From Aestuariimicrobium kwangyangense DSM 21549 (GTDB lineage: Bacteria; Actinomycetota; Actinomycetes; Propionibacteriales; Propionibacteriaceae): a DNA stretch of 64,000 nucleotides. How positions within the stretch are numbered: the stretch's first letter is position 1; each line of letters begins with the position of its first letter. Position numbers and translations under genes: made by a program. The notes under the pieces were generated by a model. It ran no database searches and was not told the origin of the DNA. It worked only from the letters and a program-made list of their open reading frames with translations. The stretch covers positions 186,001 through 250,000 of the forward strand of contig NZ_ATXE01000002.1 in NCBI RefSeq assembly GCF_000421525.1. Reading direction: 5' to 3'. Below are positions 36,078-45,044 of this stretch, one piece after another.

Positions 36078-37394
36078 TCACCTGCGGCTGAGGCGCTCCC
36101 GCCAGCGACGCCACTCGCGTGCCAGGGCATCGGGCCACGGGGGCACCACTCGTCCCTCGGCGGCGTTGAGCCGACGCACCTTCGGCCGCAGGGCATAGAC
36201 GCCGACGAAACCGATGGCGAACAGCACCAGTTGGGTCGACCACGCGACCCGGAAGGCGGCGGGGGTGTAGCCACCCGCCAGGTCGAGCACCACCCCGAAC
36301 AGCAACATGCCTGCCACTCCGAAGACGAACGCCCCCATGATCACCACACCGGTGGCGGTACCGATCCGGCTGGCCAGGTTGCGGGTGCGCGCGACCTCGA
36401 TGCCGATGTTCGAACCGGCGGCATTGGCCGACAGGGCCACCATCCACAGCACCAGGGCCCACAGGGGTGGACGCTCGAAGGAGAGCACGACCCCCAGCGC
36501 CACCACGTTGGCCGCTGCCACGGTCAAGGAGAAGTTCGAGAGCCTCAGCGGGTGGCGCGGCGCCAACCAGCCGATCAGCGGCCCGCACACCATGCCGGTG
36601 ACGACCAGCAGCGCGAACAACAACGACGTCTCACCGGCACCCAGGCCGACACCGCGATCGAGATACGGGTAGCCCCACATCATGGCGAACACGAGCCCGG
36701 GGAAACCGGCGACTGCGTGCAGGAGGAAGCCGAGCTTGGTGGCGGGGTTGCGCCACACCTGCCGGGCAGTGTCGATGAAGCTGAAGTCGCCGTCGACGTG
36801 GGAGTGCACTCGCTGTCCGTCGGGCCGGTTGCGCAGCAGCGACCAGGAGGTCGCCGCGGCCACCAGGGAGACGACCGCCAACAGCGTGAAGGCGGGCGTC
36901 CACCCCCGCTGCCTGAGGAAGGCCGCGAAGGGGATGGTCGAGATCAACTGCCCGACCTGCCCGAACATGCTGGTGAGTTGAACCAGCATCGGCACCCGGC
37001 GGGCGCTGAACCAGAACGGCAGCAGCCGGATGACGCTGGTGAACGTCATGGCGTCCCCCATGCCGATCAGCACCCGGGCAGCCACTGCCGGAACCAGCGA
37101 CGTCGAGTTCGCCAGGCTCAGTTGGCCCAGCGCCATGATGGCCGCTCCCGAGCCGATGACGACCCGCGACCCGAACCTGTCGGCCAACAACCCGGCAGGA
37201 ACCTGCATCGCGGCGTAGGTCAGCAGCTGCACGACCACGAACAGGCTCAGCACACTGGCGAGGACGTGGAACCGCTCCGTGGCGACCACGCCGGCCACCC
37301 CGAAGGACGACCGTTGCCAGATGGCCGAGATGTAGACGACCACGGCCAACAGGTAGACCGACCAGCTGCGGCGGGTGTCGAAGGCGTGGTTCAC
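36078..37394 (-). CDS. MFS transporter
   Basis: 438 residues, 12 predicted helices. The MFS loop motif LLADRFGSRVVIGSGA follows helix 2, and VLIGMGDAMTFTSVIRLLPFW lies in helix 5 and its flank. The substrate is unknown; the sequence recalls the hexuronate/organophosphate-type group only loosely. A TAGGGT -10 lies 7 nt before the GTG at 37394, which sets this start against a longer upstream reading. Confidence 0.87.
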   Translation of the reverse strand: MNHAFDTRRSWSVYLLAVVVYISAIWQRSSFGVAGVVATERFHVLASVLSLFVVVQLLTYAAMQVPAGLLADRFGSRVVIGSGAAIMALGQLSLANSTSLVPAVAARVLIGMGDAMTFTSVIRLLPFWFSARRVPMLVQLTSMFGQVGQLISTIPFAAFLRQRGWTPAFTLLAVVSLVAAATSWSLLRNRPDGQRVHSHVDGDFSFIDTARQVWRNPATKLGFLLHAVAGFPGLVFAMMWGYPYLDRGVGLGAGETSLLFALLVVTGMVCGPLIGWLAPRHPLRLSNFSLTVAAANVVALGVVLSFERPPLWALVLWMVALSANAAGSNIGIEVARTRNLASRIGTATGVVIMGAFVFGVAGMLLFGVVLDLAGGYTPAAFRVAWSTQLVLFAIGFVGVYALRPKVRRLNAAEGRVVPPWPDALAREWRRWRERLSRR

Positions 37395-37401
37395 GCCTCG
37401 C

Positions 37402-37407
37402 ACCCTA
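37402..37407 (-). promoter_or_regulatory. -10 element of a leaderless MFS transcript (TAGGGT)
   Basis: TAGGGT on the minus strand, then 7 nt (GCGAGGC), then the GTG. No separate ribosome site is needed or seen. Confidence 0.55.
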
Positions 37408-37458
37408 GGCCCCAGCCGGCCGGTCGCCCCCGATTCGTCCCCCTGCTGGGACGAGCGC

Positions 37459-39894
37459 TCACTGCTCGGAGAGATCCTCGGCCAGTTCGTCCCAGCTGGT
37501 CTGGTCGAGCACCCAGTCACGCACCTCGGGCATGTCCTCGAGGTGGTCGACGATGTACTCCGAGTGCCGCTCGAGCTGGCGCTCGCACCAGGCCTTCAGC
37601 TCGGCCATGCCGCGCACCTTGCGCTTGGAGTTGTGGATGGCGTCGATCACCAGGTGGTACCGGCTGGCCTGGTTGCGCACCACCATGTCAAAGGGGGTGG
37701 TGGTCGTGCCCTGCTCGATGAATCCGCGGCAGTGGAACCGGTCGACGTCGGGGCGTCCGTGCACCAACTGGTGGATGGTGCCCGGGTACCCGTGGAAGCT
37801 GAAGACCACGTCGACGTTGTCGGTGAACAGTTCCCGGAACAGTTCGGCGGTCATCCCGTTGGGGTGGTCCTTGGGACGGGCCAGGGTCATCAGGTTGACC
37901 ACGTTCACCACCCGCACGGTGAGCTGCGGGAGCCGGGTGCGCAACAGGTGTGCCGCCGCGACGGTCTCCATGGTGACCACGTCACCGGCACACCCCAGGA
38001 TGATGTCGGGGGCTGCCTCGGTCGACAGGTCTTCGTTGCCCGCCCAGTCCCACACGCTGGCGCCGCGGCGGCAGTGCTCGTTGGCCTCGGCCAGGGTGAG
38101 GTACTGCAGTTGCGGCTGCTTGTCCTGCACGATCAGGTTGACGTGGCTGCGGCTCGAGAAGGCGTGGCGAGCCACCGACAACAGGCAGTTCGCGTCCGGC
38201 GGCAGGTAGATGCGGGCCACGTCGCCCCGGTGCTGCATGACGTTGTTGATCAGACCCGGCCCCTGGTGGGAGAACCCGTTGTGGTCATTGCGCCAGGCCG
38301 TGGACGACAACAGGATGTTGAGGCTGGGCACCTTCGCGCGCCATGACAGGTGACTGGCCTCCTCGAGCCACTTGGCGTGCTGGATGGTCTGGCTGGCGCT
38401 CACCATCGCGAAGGCCTCGTAGGTGGCGAACAGCCCGTGCCGCCCGGTCAGGTTGTACGCCTCGAGCCAGCCGTGGCAGTTGTGTTCCGAGAGCACCTCC
38501 ATCACCCGGCCCTCCGAGGAGAGGTGCACGTCGTCCTCGGTGACGGCCTCCTGCCAGTCCCGGTCGGACACCTCGAAGACGGCACCCAGCCGGTTCGAGT
38601 TGGTCTCATCGGGGCAGAACAACCGGAAGCTGTGGGGATTGCGTTCGTACAGGTCGCGCATCAGCGCACCCAGCACTCGGGTGGACTCAGTACGGGTGGT
38701 CGCCGGTGCGGGCACCTTCACCTCGTAGTCGTCGATGTCGGGCAGGTCGAGGGGTTCGGTCAGCAGCCCACCGTTGGCGTGGGGTTGGCGGCTCATCGCC
38801 TTCGTCCCGACGGGGTTGTTGCGGGTGACGAGCTCGACGGGTGCACCCGACTCGTCGAACAGTTCCTCGGGCCGGTACGACTCCAACCATTGCTGCAGCA
38901 TGCGCAGGTGCTCAGGATCTTCCTTGACGCCGGCCAGCGGCACCTGGTGGGCACGCCAGGTGCCCTCGATCAGGGTGCCGTCGACCTCGTGGGGACCCGT
39001 CCAACCCTTCGGTGAACGCAGGATGATCATGGGCCAGCGTGGACGACCCGTCCGCCCCCCACCACCCGAGCGTGCCTCGGCCTGGATCTGGCGGATTCGG
39101 CCCCATGCGTGGGCGAGTGCCTCGGCGAACCGGGCGTGCATACCGGGAAGGTCGCCGCCGTTGACCTCGATCACCTCGTAGCCGTGGCCCTCGAACAGGC
39201 TGCGCACCTCCTCGGGCGGCTTGCGGCTGAGCACGGTGGGAGCGGCGATCTTGCCGCCGTTGAGGTGCAGCACCGGCAGTACCGCTCCGTCGTGCACCGG
39301 GTTGAGGAAACTGATCCCCTTCCAGGAGCCCTCGAGGGGGCCGGTCTCGGCCTCGCCGTCGCCGACGACGGCGCAGGCGATCAGGTCGGGATTGTCGAAC
39401 ACGGCACCGAACGCGTGGATGAGGGCATAGCCCAGTTCGCCACCCTCGTGGATCGAGCCGGGGGTGGTCACCGAGGCGTGGGAGGGGATGCCGCCGGGGG
39501 CCGAGAACTGGCGGAAGAAGGCCTCCAGCCCCTCGCCGTCCCGGTGGATGTGGGGGAAGTACTCGGTGTAGCTGCCCTCGAGCCAACTGGCCCCGGTCAG
39601 TGCGGGACCACCGTGACCGGGTCCGGCGAGGTAGATCATGTCCTGACCGGTGTGGCGGATCAGCCGGCTGGCGTGGGCGTAGATGAAGGCCAGGCCCGGG
39701 GAGGTTCCCCAGTGGCCGAGCAGGCGCGGTTTGATGTGCTCGGGTGCCAGGTCGTCCCGCAGCAGGGGATTGGCCTGCAGGTAGATCTGGCCCACCGTGA
39801 GGTAGTTGTTGGCGCGCCACCACGCGTCGACGGTGGCGAGGTCGTCGTCGCTCAACTGCGACAATTCCTGGGCGAGGTCCTGGTCACTGCTCAT
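37459..39894 (-). CDS. xfp: Xylulose-5-phosphate / fructose-6-phosphate phosphoketolase
   Basis: 811 residues, standard family length. It splits xylulose 5-phosphate (and probably fructose 6-phosphate) with phosphate into acetyl phosphate and a sugar phosphate, using thiamine diphosphate. Signatures: GHWGTSPGLAF at 60-70, IYLAGPGHGGPA at 87-98, and the ThDP motif GDGEAETGPLEGSW at 178-191. Acetate kinase is not in the window. With PPi-PFK it points to a low-ATP-cost or mixed hexose/pentose metabolism. CAGAGT lies 6 nt before the ATG, a weaker leaderless-type promoter. Confidence 0.96.
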   Translation of the reverse strand: MSSDQDLAQELSQLSDDDLATVDAWWRANNYLTVGQIYLQANPLLRDDLAPEHIKPRLLGHWGTSPGLAFIYAHASRLIRHTGQDMIYLAGPGHGGPALTGASWLEGSYTEYFPHIHRDGEGLEAFFRQFSAPGGIPSHASVTTPGSIHEGGELGYALIHAFGAVFDNPDLIACAVVGDGEAETGPLEGSWKGISFLNPVHDGAVLPVLHLNGGKIAAPTVLSRKPPEEVRSLFEGHGYEVIEVNGGDLPGMHARFAEALAHAWGRIRQIQAEARSGGGGRTGRPRWPMIILRSPKGWTGPHEVDGTLIEGTWRAHQVPLAGVKEDPEHLRMLQQWLESYRPEELFDESGAPVELVTRNNPVGTKAMSRQPHANGGLLTEPLDLPDIDDYEVKVPAPATTRTESTRVLGALMRDLYERNPHSFRLFCPDETNSNRLGAVFEVSDRDWQEAVTEDDVHLSSEGRVMEVLSEHNCHGWLEAYNLTGRHGLFATYEAFAMVSASQTIQHAKWLEEASHLSWRAKVPSLNILLSSTAWRNDHNGFSHQGPGLINNVMQHRGDVARIYLPPDANCLLSVARHAFSSRSHVNLIVQDKQPQLQYLTLAEANEHCRRGASVWDWAGNEDLSTEAAPDIILGCAGDVVTMETVAAAHLLRTRLPQLTVRVVNVVNLMTLARPKDHPNGMTAELFRELFTDNVDVVFSFHGYPGTIHQLVHGRPDVDRFHCRGFIEQGTTTTPFDMVVRNQASRYHLVIDAIHNSKRKVRGMAELKAWCERQLERHSEYIVDHLEDMPEVRDWVLDQTSWDELAEDLSEQ

Positions 39895-39954
39895 GCCCCC
39901 ACTCTGGTGCAGTCGAGCCGACCGTGGGGCGCGTTCACCAGAATGTCGTGCGAC

Positions 39955-40968
39955 TCAGTCCAGCAGGTCGAGCAGGGCCCGTTCCAGGGCCGTCTGGCGG
40001 GCCGTCGGGGAGCGGTGTCTGGCCCGGGCCGCGTCCCCGATCGTGGTGCCCGACTCGTAGAGGTCGATGATGCGCGGGTCGATGTAGGACGAACGCGCGA
40101 TCGCCGGCGTGTTGCCCAGATAGGACGAGACCTCCATCACCGCCTGCTTGACGGCGCGCTTGCGTGAGGCCTCGCTGGTGCCGGGTTCGTCGGTGGTGGC
40201 GAGCACCTCGGCGGCGATCACACCGGCGTGCCAGGTGCGGAAGTCCTTCGCGGTGAACTCGCCGTCGAACAGGTCGGCCAGGTAGGAGTTGACGTCGGCG
40301 CTGGTGAGGTCGCGCCAGCCTTCACCCGAGGCCAAGGTGTGGTTGCCGTCATGGTGGGCCAGCAGTCGGATGCCACCCTTGCGGGCGCGCATCTGGGCCA
40401 GGGCTGCGACCGCGTCGGGGTCGGACACCTCGATGGTGTGGACGATCCCCGACTTGCCGACGAACGAGAACACCAGGTCGTCGCCCCGACGACGCACGTG
40501 GCGCCGCTCGAGAGTCGTCAGGCCGAAGGAGCCGTTGGCATCGGTGTAGGCATCGTTGCCGACACGGAAGTAGCCGACGTCGAGCAGCCGCACGGCGGTG
40601 GCGCACGCTCGCTCCTTGGTGAGGCCCTCGGATCGCAGGTCACGGGTGATCTGCGCACGGGCCTCCGGCAGGTGGTGGGCCGCGGCTGCGACGCGCTGGA
40701 ACTTGGCCCGGTCCCGTCCCGCCCTCCAGTCGGGGTGGTACAGGTACTGTCGGCGCCCCGCGTCGTCGGTGCCGACGGCCTGCAGGTGGCCGTTGGGCAG
40801 AGGGCAGATCCACACCTCGCGCCAGGCCGGCGGGATGACCAGTGACTTCACCCGGGCGATGTCGTCGGCGCCGAGGGGGCGACCCGACTCGTCGAGGTAG
40901 CGGAACCCACGCCCCGATCGGCGGCGCTCCCAGCCGGGTTGGTGGCTCGAGACCCTTCTCAGTCGCAT
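39955..40968 (-). CDS. DNA topoisomerase IB
   Basis: 337 residues, poxvirus-like bacterial type IB topoisomerase. An N-terminal DNA-clamp domain (RGFRYLDESGRPL; VKSLVIPPAWREVWICP) is followed by the catalytic domain with RVGNDAYTDANGSFGLTTL, KDFRTWHAG, and the tyrosine nucleophile in ARSSYIDPRIID (Tyr295). It relaxes supercoils through a 3'-phosphotyrosine intermediate. The ribosome site GAGGCG overlaps the stop of the upstream SDR gene, 7 nt away, so the two are co-transcribed. Confidence 0.94.
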   Translation of the reverse strand: MRLRRVSSHQPGWERRRSGRGFRYLDESGRPLGADDIARVKSLVIPPAWREVWICPLPNGHLQAVGTDDAGRRQYLYHPDWRAGRDRAKFQRVAAAAHHLPEARAQITRDLRSEGLTKERACATAVRLLDVGYFRVGNDAYTDANGSFGLTTLERRHVRRRGDDLVFSFVGKSGIVHTIEVSDPDAVAALAQMRARKGGIRLLAHHDGNHTLASGEGWRDLTSADVNSYLADLFDGEFTAKDFRTWHAGVIAAEVLATTDEPGTSEASRKRAVKQAVMEVSSYLGNTPAIARSSYIDPRIIDLYESGTTIGDAARARHRSPTARQTALERALLDLLD

Positions 40969-40975
40969 GATCGCC

Positions 40976-41773
40976 TCACAGCCCCGGTGACTCGTGGCTC
41001 ACGCCGCCGTCGACCGTGATGGTCTCGGCGGTCAGGTAGCTGGCGCCGTCGCTGGCCGCGAAGAGCACGACACTGGCGATCTCGTCCGGACTGGACACCC
41101 GCCCCAGGGGGATGGCCTCCTCGAGGGCCTCAGCGAGCTTGGGTTCGTCGAGGGTGACGGCGTTCATGGGCGTTCGCACGGCGCCCGGGGCGACGTTGAC
41201 CATGCGGATGCCGTGGCCCGCGAGTTCGACGGCGCCGTTGCGGGCCAGCATGCGCATGCCTCCCTTGCTGCAGCAGTAGATGGCGTTGCCGGGCATGGGC
41301 CAGTCCTCGTGCACGGACGAGACGTTGACGATCACCCCGCGGCTGCGTTGCTTGATGAACCGCTTCGCGGCGACCTGGGCACCGAAGAAGGCGCCCTTCA
41401 GGTTCACCGCCAGTTCGAGGTCGTAGTGGGCCTCCGTGGCCTCGAGCAGTGAACTGCGGGTCTCGACTCCGGCGTTGTTGACCCACACGTCGAGTCTCCC
41501 GAACTGGTCGACGGCGGCGCCCACCAGACGTTGCAGGTCGTCGACACGGGTGACGTCGGCCCGGACCGCGATCGCCCGGCCGCCGGCCTTCTCGACGTCG
41601 GCGATCAGGCGGGCGTTGGGGGAGTCGTCCCCCACGAAGTCGATGACCACGTTGCAGCCCTGGCCCCCGGCGGCCCGACAGATGGCGGCACCGATGCCGG
41701 TGTTGCCCCCGGTGACGACGACCGTGCGCCCGGCGAGACTGGGGTAGACGTTGGGGACGAGCCTGGCTGCCAT
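40976..41773 (-). CDS. Short-chain dehydrogenase/reductase (glucose 1-dehydrogenase-like)
   Basis: 265 residues, classical SDR. Cofactor motif TGGNTGIG at 21-28, NNAG at 99-102, catalytic Ser in NVSSVHE (about 152), Tyr166 and Lys170 in YCCSK. The SSVHE context is like Bacillus glucose 1-dehydrogenases; the actual substrate is uncertain. AAGGAG is upstream of the ATG. It sits 10 nt after the GH63-like gene and 7 nt before topoisomerase IB on one transcript. Confidence 0.9.
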   Translation of the reverse strand: MAARLVPNVYPSLAGRTVVVTGGNTGIGAAICRAAGGQGCNVVIDFVGDDSPNARLIADVEKAGGRAIAVRADVTRVDDLQRLVGAAVDQFGRLDVWVNNAGVETRSSLLEATEAHYDLELAVNLKGAFFGAQVAAKRFIKQRSRGVIVNVSSVHEDWPMPGNAIYCCSKGGMRMLARNGAVELAGHGIRMVNVAPGAVRTPMNAVTLDEPKLAEALEEAIPLGRVSSPDEIASVVLFAASDGASYLTAETITVDGGVSHESPGL

Positions 41774-41783
41774 GGGTGCTCCT

Positions 41784-44525
41784 TCAGGAGGGTTGGACGG
41801 TGGGTGGCTGGGGCCGGGTGCGGGCGGCGCCCGTGTGGCGGGTCTCGGTCTGCTGCACCTGGTGGGTGGCGCGCTCGATGACCAGGTGGGCGACCATCGC
41901 GGTCCAGCCGGTCTGGTGGCTGGCGCCCAGCCCCTCACCGGTGTCGGCGTCGAAGTACTCCGAGAAGGTGGGGTGGTCGAGCCAGAGCGGTCCGTCCCCG
42001 CGGTCACGGGGGGTGCTGGCGGGCCGTCCGTCGGGGCCGGGGGCCCAGAGGGCCACCAGCCGGTCGGAGAGCTCGTCGGCGATCTCGGCCAGGGTGAGGT
42101 GGCGACCCGACCCGGTCGGGAACTCCACCGGGTTCTTGCCGCCGACCCCGTCTCCGCGGTGACGGAGGGCTTCGATCAGCAGGCAGTTGAGCGGGAACCA
42201 GATCGGTCCTCGCCAGTTGGAGTTGCCGCCGAACATGCGGCTGTCCGACTCCCCGGGCAGGTAGCGCAAAGACATGTCCTGGTCGAGCAGTCGCACGGTG
42301 AGGCCGTCGCGGTAGGCGGCCGAGAGGGAGCGGATGCCATGGTCGGAGAGGAACTCGCCCGGGTCGAACACCCGGGCCAGCACCCGCGGCAGACGCGGTG
42401 GGTCCACCAGCGACAGGGTCTGCAGGTGGCCGTCGTCCGATCGTTCGGTGAGGATCCAGCGGGCGAGGTCGGGCCGGTTGTCGACCAGCCATCGTCGCCG
42501 CCGCGTGAACTCCGGCAGTTCGTCGGCCACCCACGACTGCGTGTTGGCCACGGCCAACAGCGGCACCAGTCCGACCAAGGAGCGCACCGGTACCCGCTCC
42601 ACCCGGTTGTCGGGGCCGACCAGGGTGTCGTAGAAGAAGCCGTCGTCGTCGTCCCACAGCGAGGCGCAGCCGGTGCCGAACCGCTCCATCGCCTGGCAGA
42701 TCGACAGGAAACGGTGGAAGTGCGTGGTGGCCGTCTCGTCCCAGGCAGCGTCGGTGCGCGCCAACTCCTGGCTGATGCGCATCATCACCAGGGTGTGGAA
42801 GGCCATCCAGCTGGTGGCGTCGGACTGCTCCAGCCGCCAGCCGTCGGGTACCTGTGTCGACCTGTCGAACAGCGAGATGTTGTCCATGCCGAGGAAACCG
42901 CCCTCGAACAGGTTGTTGCCGGCCTCGTCCTTGCGGTTGACCCACCAGCCCGAGTTGAGCAGCAGCTTGGTCATGATCCGCACCAGGAAGGCACGGTCCC
43001 AGGCCCCGTCGGCCAGGTAGACCTGGAAGGCCGCCCAGGCGTGCACGGGTGGGTTGACGTCGCTGAACCGCCACTCGTAGGCGGGGAGTTGGCCGTTGGG
43101 GTGTTGGGCCCACTCGCGGCACATGAGCAGCAGTTGGTTCTTGGCGAAGGCAGGGTCGATGTGGGCCAGGGCGACGCAGTGGAACGCGAGGTCCCAGGCT
43201 GCGAACCATGGGTACTCCCAGTCGTCAGGCATCGAGATGACGTCGGCGAGGTCGAGGTTCGTCCAGTCGGTGTTGCGACCGAGCGGCTCGTCGGCCCGTC
43301 TCGACTCCGGTGGCGGGGGCTGGGCCGGGTCACCCTCAAGCCACTCCTCGACCGAGTAGCGGTAGATCTGCTTGCCCCACAACAGTCCGGCGAAGGCCCG
43401 TCGGCACAGGTGCCGCTCGTGCGCGGACGAGTTCTCGGGCATCACCGCCTCGTGGAACTCGTCAGCCTCGGCGCGTCGCTCGGCCAGGGTCTGGTCGAAG
43501 CCGGGGCCGAACGGGTCGTCCAGGTCGCTCTGGCTGTGGGTGAGCCTCAGCCGCACCTCGACGCTCCCACCCGGTGGCACCGTGCGGAAGTGGAACCAGA
43601 ACCCCACTTTCGTGCCATGGGGTTCGGGCCGACAGGCATCGGCCTGTGCGTGGACGATGGCCCGGTTGATCGCGTCCTTGGGGTGCGGCGAAGGGTTGGG
43701 TTGGCCCCACAGGTCCTGGGCGTTGGACTCGTTGTCGCACCACAGCACGGTGGGCGCCCCGACGACGGGGGAGTGTTGCACCGCGAGCCGGTACTCGCCC
43801 AACCACGCGTGGCTGCTGCGCACCTCGGTGTGGCCCGGGTGCTCGTCCCCGCCGCTGATCGAGGCCTTGCGGTCGTCCCGCCCCCAGACCCAGGTGTTGC
43901 GGAACCAGTACTGGGGCACCAGGTGCAGCGGTGCTGCGTCCGGGCCGTGGTTGGTGGCCGTGACGACCATGCAGATGTCGGTGGCCTCGGCCTTGGCGTG
44001 GGTGATGGTGATGTCGAAGAAGCGGTTGTCGGCCAGCACGCCGGTGTCACTCAGTTCGTACTCCCGGTCACCGGTGCCGCGGCGGGCGTTCTCCTGGACC
44101 AGGTCGGAGTACGGATAGGCCGCCTGGGGGTAGCGGTAGAGGAACTGCCCCCACGCGTGGGTCGGCAGCGCGTCGAGCGGCCAGTAGTACTCCTTGACGT
44201 CCTCACCGTGGTTGCCCTGCGGGTTGGTGAGCCCGAACGGACGCTCCTTGAGCCGGTCGTCCTGGCCGTTCCACAGCGCGACGGCCAGATTGGCAAAGCC
44301 GTAGCGGTCGGTGAGCCCGGCGATGCCGTCCTCTCCCCAGCGATAGGCGCGCCGGTGGGCGTGGTCGAAGGGGAAGTGGCGCCAGGCGTCGCCGTCGGGG
44401 GAGTAGTCCTCGCGGACGGTGCCCCACTGCCGGGCGGACAGGTACGGCCCCCAGCGGCGCCAGGCCGAGTCCTGGTCTGCCGAGGTCGAGAGGCGACGGC
44501 CCTCAGCCGTGTGCTCCGTGCTCAC
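41784..44525 (-). CDS. GH63-like (MGH1-type) glycoside hydrolase
   Basis: 913 residues. An N-terminal beta domain (to about residue 320) is followed by an (alpha/alpha)6 barrel with SMPDDWEYPWFAAWDLAFHC and GGFLGMDNISLFDRS. Near the end GGNSNWRGPIWFPLN is the usual GH63/MGH substrate-binding element. There is no signal peptide, so it acts in the cytosol, probably on glucosides or mannosylglycerate-like solutes. The GTG at 44525 is fixed by a TACGCT -10 seven nt upstream. It leads a run with SDR, topoisomerase IB and phosphoketolase genes. Confidence 0.88.
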   Translation of the reverse strand: MSTEHTAEGRRLSTSADQDSAWRRWGPYLSARQWGTVREDYSPDGDAWRHFPFDHAHRRAYRWGEDGIAGLTDRYGFANLAVALWNGQDDRLKERPFGLTNPQGNHGEDVKEYYWPLDALPTHAWGQFLYRYPQAAYPYSDLVQENARRGTGDREYELSDTGVLADNRFFDITITHAKAEATDICMVVTATNHGPDAAPLHLVPQYWFRNTWVWGRDDRKASISGGDEHPGHTEVRSSHAWLGEYRLAVQHSPVVGAPTVLWCDNESNAQDLWGQPNPSPHPKDAINRAIVHAQADACRPEPHGTKVGFWFHFRTVPPGGSVEVRLRLTHSQSDLDDPFGPGFDQTLAERRAEADEFHEAVMPENSSAHERHLCRRAFAGLLWGKQIYRYSVEEWLEGDPAQPPPPESRRADEPLGRNTDWTNLDLADVISMPDDWEYPWFAAWDLAFHCVALAHIDPAFAKNQLLLMCREWAQHPNGQLPAYEWRFSDVNPPVHAWAAFQVYLADGAWDRAFLVRIMTKLLLNSGWWVNRKDEAGNNLFEGGFLGMDNISLFDRSTQVPDGWRLEQSDATSWMAFHTLVMMRISQELARTDAAWDETATTHFHRFLSICQAMERFGTGCASLWDDDDGFFYDTLVGPDNRVERVPVRSLVGLVPLLAVANTQSWVADELPEFTRRRRWLVDNRPDLARWILTERSDDGHLQTLSLVDPPRLPRVLARVFDPGEFLSDHGIRSLSAAYRDGLTVRLLDQDMSLRYLPGESDSRMFGGNSNWRGPIWFPLNCLLIEALRHRGDGVGGKNPVEFPTGSGRHLTLAEIADELSDRLVALWAPGPDGRPASTPRDRGDGPLWLDHPTFSEYFDADTGEGLGASHQTGWTAMVAHLVIERATHQVQQTETRHTGAARTRPQPPTVQPS

Positions 44526-44532
44526 GGTTTGG

Positions 44533-44538
44533 AGCGTA
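44533..44538 (-). promoter_or_regulatory. -10 element of the leaderless glycosidase transcript (TACGCT)
   Basis: TACGCT on the minus strand, then 7 nt (CCAAACC), then GTG at 44525. Confidence 0.55.
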
Positions 44539-44567
44539 GCCACAGGCCCAAGCGCCGGTGTGGAATT

Positions 44568-44600
44568 GCACACATACGACAATTATATAAGAATATGATG
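44568..44600 (+). promoter_or_regulatory. A/T-rich promoter/operator region of the MarR gene
   Basis: A short A/T-rich block (ACAATTATATAAGAATATG) stands out in GC-rich DNA directly before the MarR start. It contains TATAAG as a possible -10 and a loose dyad centred on TATATA, typical of MarR-family operators. No ribosome site is seen. Confidence 0.5.
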
Positions 44601-44601
44601 C

Positions 44602-45039
44602 ATGAGTGAGCAGATCGCCGATGAGGTGCTGCGGGCCGTGGCCCGCATCAACCGGTGGGCCAGTTCTCGTTCGACCTTCGAGTTGCCCACGGCGCAGGCG
44701 CGCCTGCTGGGCCACATCGACGACCTGCAGCCGGTGCGCGTGACCACCCTGGCCGCTGCCGACCACTCGTCCCAGCCGGGGGTGACGGCGCAGGTCAACC
44801 GCCTGCAGGAAGCCGGGCTGGTCGAGCGCGTCGCCGACGACACCGATGCCCGGGCCTCGCTGCTGCGTCTGACCAGCAAGGGTGCCCAGAGCCTGGCTCG
44901 CACCCGCCACCAGCGCGCCCGGACGCTCGCACCGTTGCTGGACGAGTTGCCGCCCGACCAACTCGACGACCTGCGTCGCGGGTTGGCCGTGCTGACCGAC
45001 CTGCTCACCCCGACAGCCCCCACGTCCCGGAAGGACTGA
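44602..45039 (+). CDS. MarR family transcriptional regulator
   Basis: 145 residues with a winged helix: VRVTTLAAADHSSQPGVTAQ (recognition helix), then NRLQEAGLVERVADDTDARA (wing, with the DxRA motif). It is divergent from the glycosidase gene and 5 nt upstream of an MFS exporter gene, a common repressor-plus-pump arrangement. The A/T-rich block upstream probably holds the operator. The effector is unknown. Confidence 0.92.
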   Translation: MSEQIADEVLRAVARINRWASSRSTFELPTAQARLLGHIDDLQPVRVTTLAAADHSSQPGVTAQVNRLQEAGLVERVADDTDARASLLRLTSKGAQSLARTRHQRARTLAPLLDELPPDQLDDLRRGLAVLTDLLTPTAPTSRKD

Positions 45040-45044
45040 ACCTC

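Noticed and set aside
41751-44609. A 952-codon open frame antisense to the GH63-like gene
   Set aside because: It mirrors the glycosidase gene, which has family motifs throughout; the antisense protein is Val/Gly/Arg/His-rich without any fold signal. Long antisense frames are expected in DNA with this codon bias.
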